Origin: Pseudanabaena galeata CCNP1313
GTDB taxonomy: Bacteria > Cyanobacteriota > Cyanobacteriia > Pseudanabaenales > Pseudanabaenaceae
Length of the DNA: 64,000 nt
Assembly: GCF_029910235.1 (NCBI RefSeq)
Contig: NZ_CP112874.1
Span: 248,001-312,000, forward strand
Reading direction: 5' to 3'
Both the position numbers and the translations under genes were made by a program. The notes below the pieces were generated by a model that was not told the DNA's origin, searched no databases, and was given only the letters and a program-made list of their open reading frames with translations. Shown here in pieces: positions 63,862 to 64,000 of this stretch (positions within the stretch are counted from its first letter, which is position 1; each line of letters opens with the position of its first letter).

Positions 63862-64000
63862 TTATATCTCTGTAATATATCTCTGTAAATAGCTAAGTTA
63901 AAAATAGTGAGATGTTAGCGTAATGATGATCGGAGCCAAGCGCCTTTCTTCCTTCTTGTCCTATCAAAAAGGAATCAACAGACAACTTTGTTTTTCCCTC

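Overview
The window is chromosomal DNA of a filamentous-type cyanobacterium, most like Pseudanabaena or a relative. The evidence is a phycocyanobilin:ferredoxin oxidoreductase gene (pcyA), two phycobiliprotein-like genes, a phycobilisome linker, several small proteins known only from cyanobacteria, and frequent HIP1 octamers (GCGATCGC). The genus is an inference.

Layout. 1-4.3 kb is a defence/toxin island: the 3' part of an Eco57I-type restriction-methylation gene, then two antitoxin/PIN-toxin pairs, each followed by a decayed copy of the 3' end of that gene. 4.3-5.9 kb holds a WD40 protein and tRNA-Ser(CGA). 5.9-12.8 kb (minus strand) holds a hybrid histidine kinase, a Rab-like GTPase abutting a very large protein (roadblock-like region, membrane segment, BON-like repeats, OmpA-like domain), and a coiled-coil protein. 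13.2-20.8 kb holds an AarF/UbiB kinase, a YefM/YoeB pair, an Rpn-type nuclease, an APH-fold kinase and a SulP transporter. 20.8-30 kb is mainly photosynthetic antenna genes (NblB-like HEAT protein, phycobiliproteins, pcyA, linker) plus an ABC ATPase and a mechanosensitive channel. 30.4-36.2 kb holds secA and a VIT/VWA protein. 36.7-38.5 kb is an Eco29kI-like restriction-modification pair with an attC-like site at its 3' end. 38.6-43.3 kb is a phosphate locus (PstS, fused PstC-PstA, metallophosphoesterase). 43.7-50.4 kb holds two exopolysaccharide glycosyltransferases, small conserved proteins, nrdR and lipA. 50.5-61.8 kb holds two more hybrid kinases, a substrate-binding protein and a cassette with an eCIS-core (DUF4157) protein. 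The window ends with a threonine-synthase-like enzyme.

Two kinds of structure run across these genes. First, intergenic DNA is packed with short palindromic elements of several families, many ending in TA, many with two hairpins, some nested. Four copies of a 163-165 bp terminal-inverted-repeat element carry 6-7 bp target duplications, and at two sites this element has landed inside another repeat. One TA-flanked element sits in frame inside the YoeB toxin gene, and another repeat forms the linker joining PstC to PstA. Second, three toxin or effector cassettes (two PIN pairs, YefM/YoeB, and the DUF4157 pair) lie between direct repeats made from the end of a neighbouring host gene. This gene-end bracketing is my best candidate for something not previously described. 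The GTPase/roadblock/OmpA/hybrid-kinase cluster is the best candidate for an uncharacterised signalling system.
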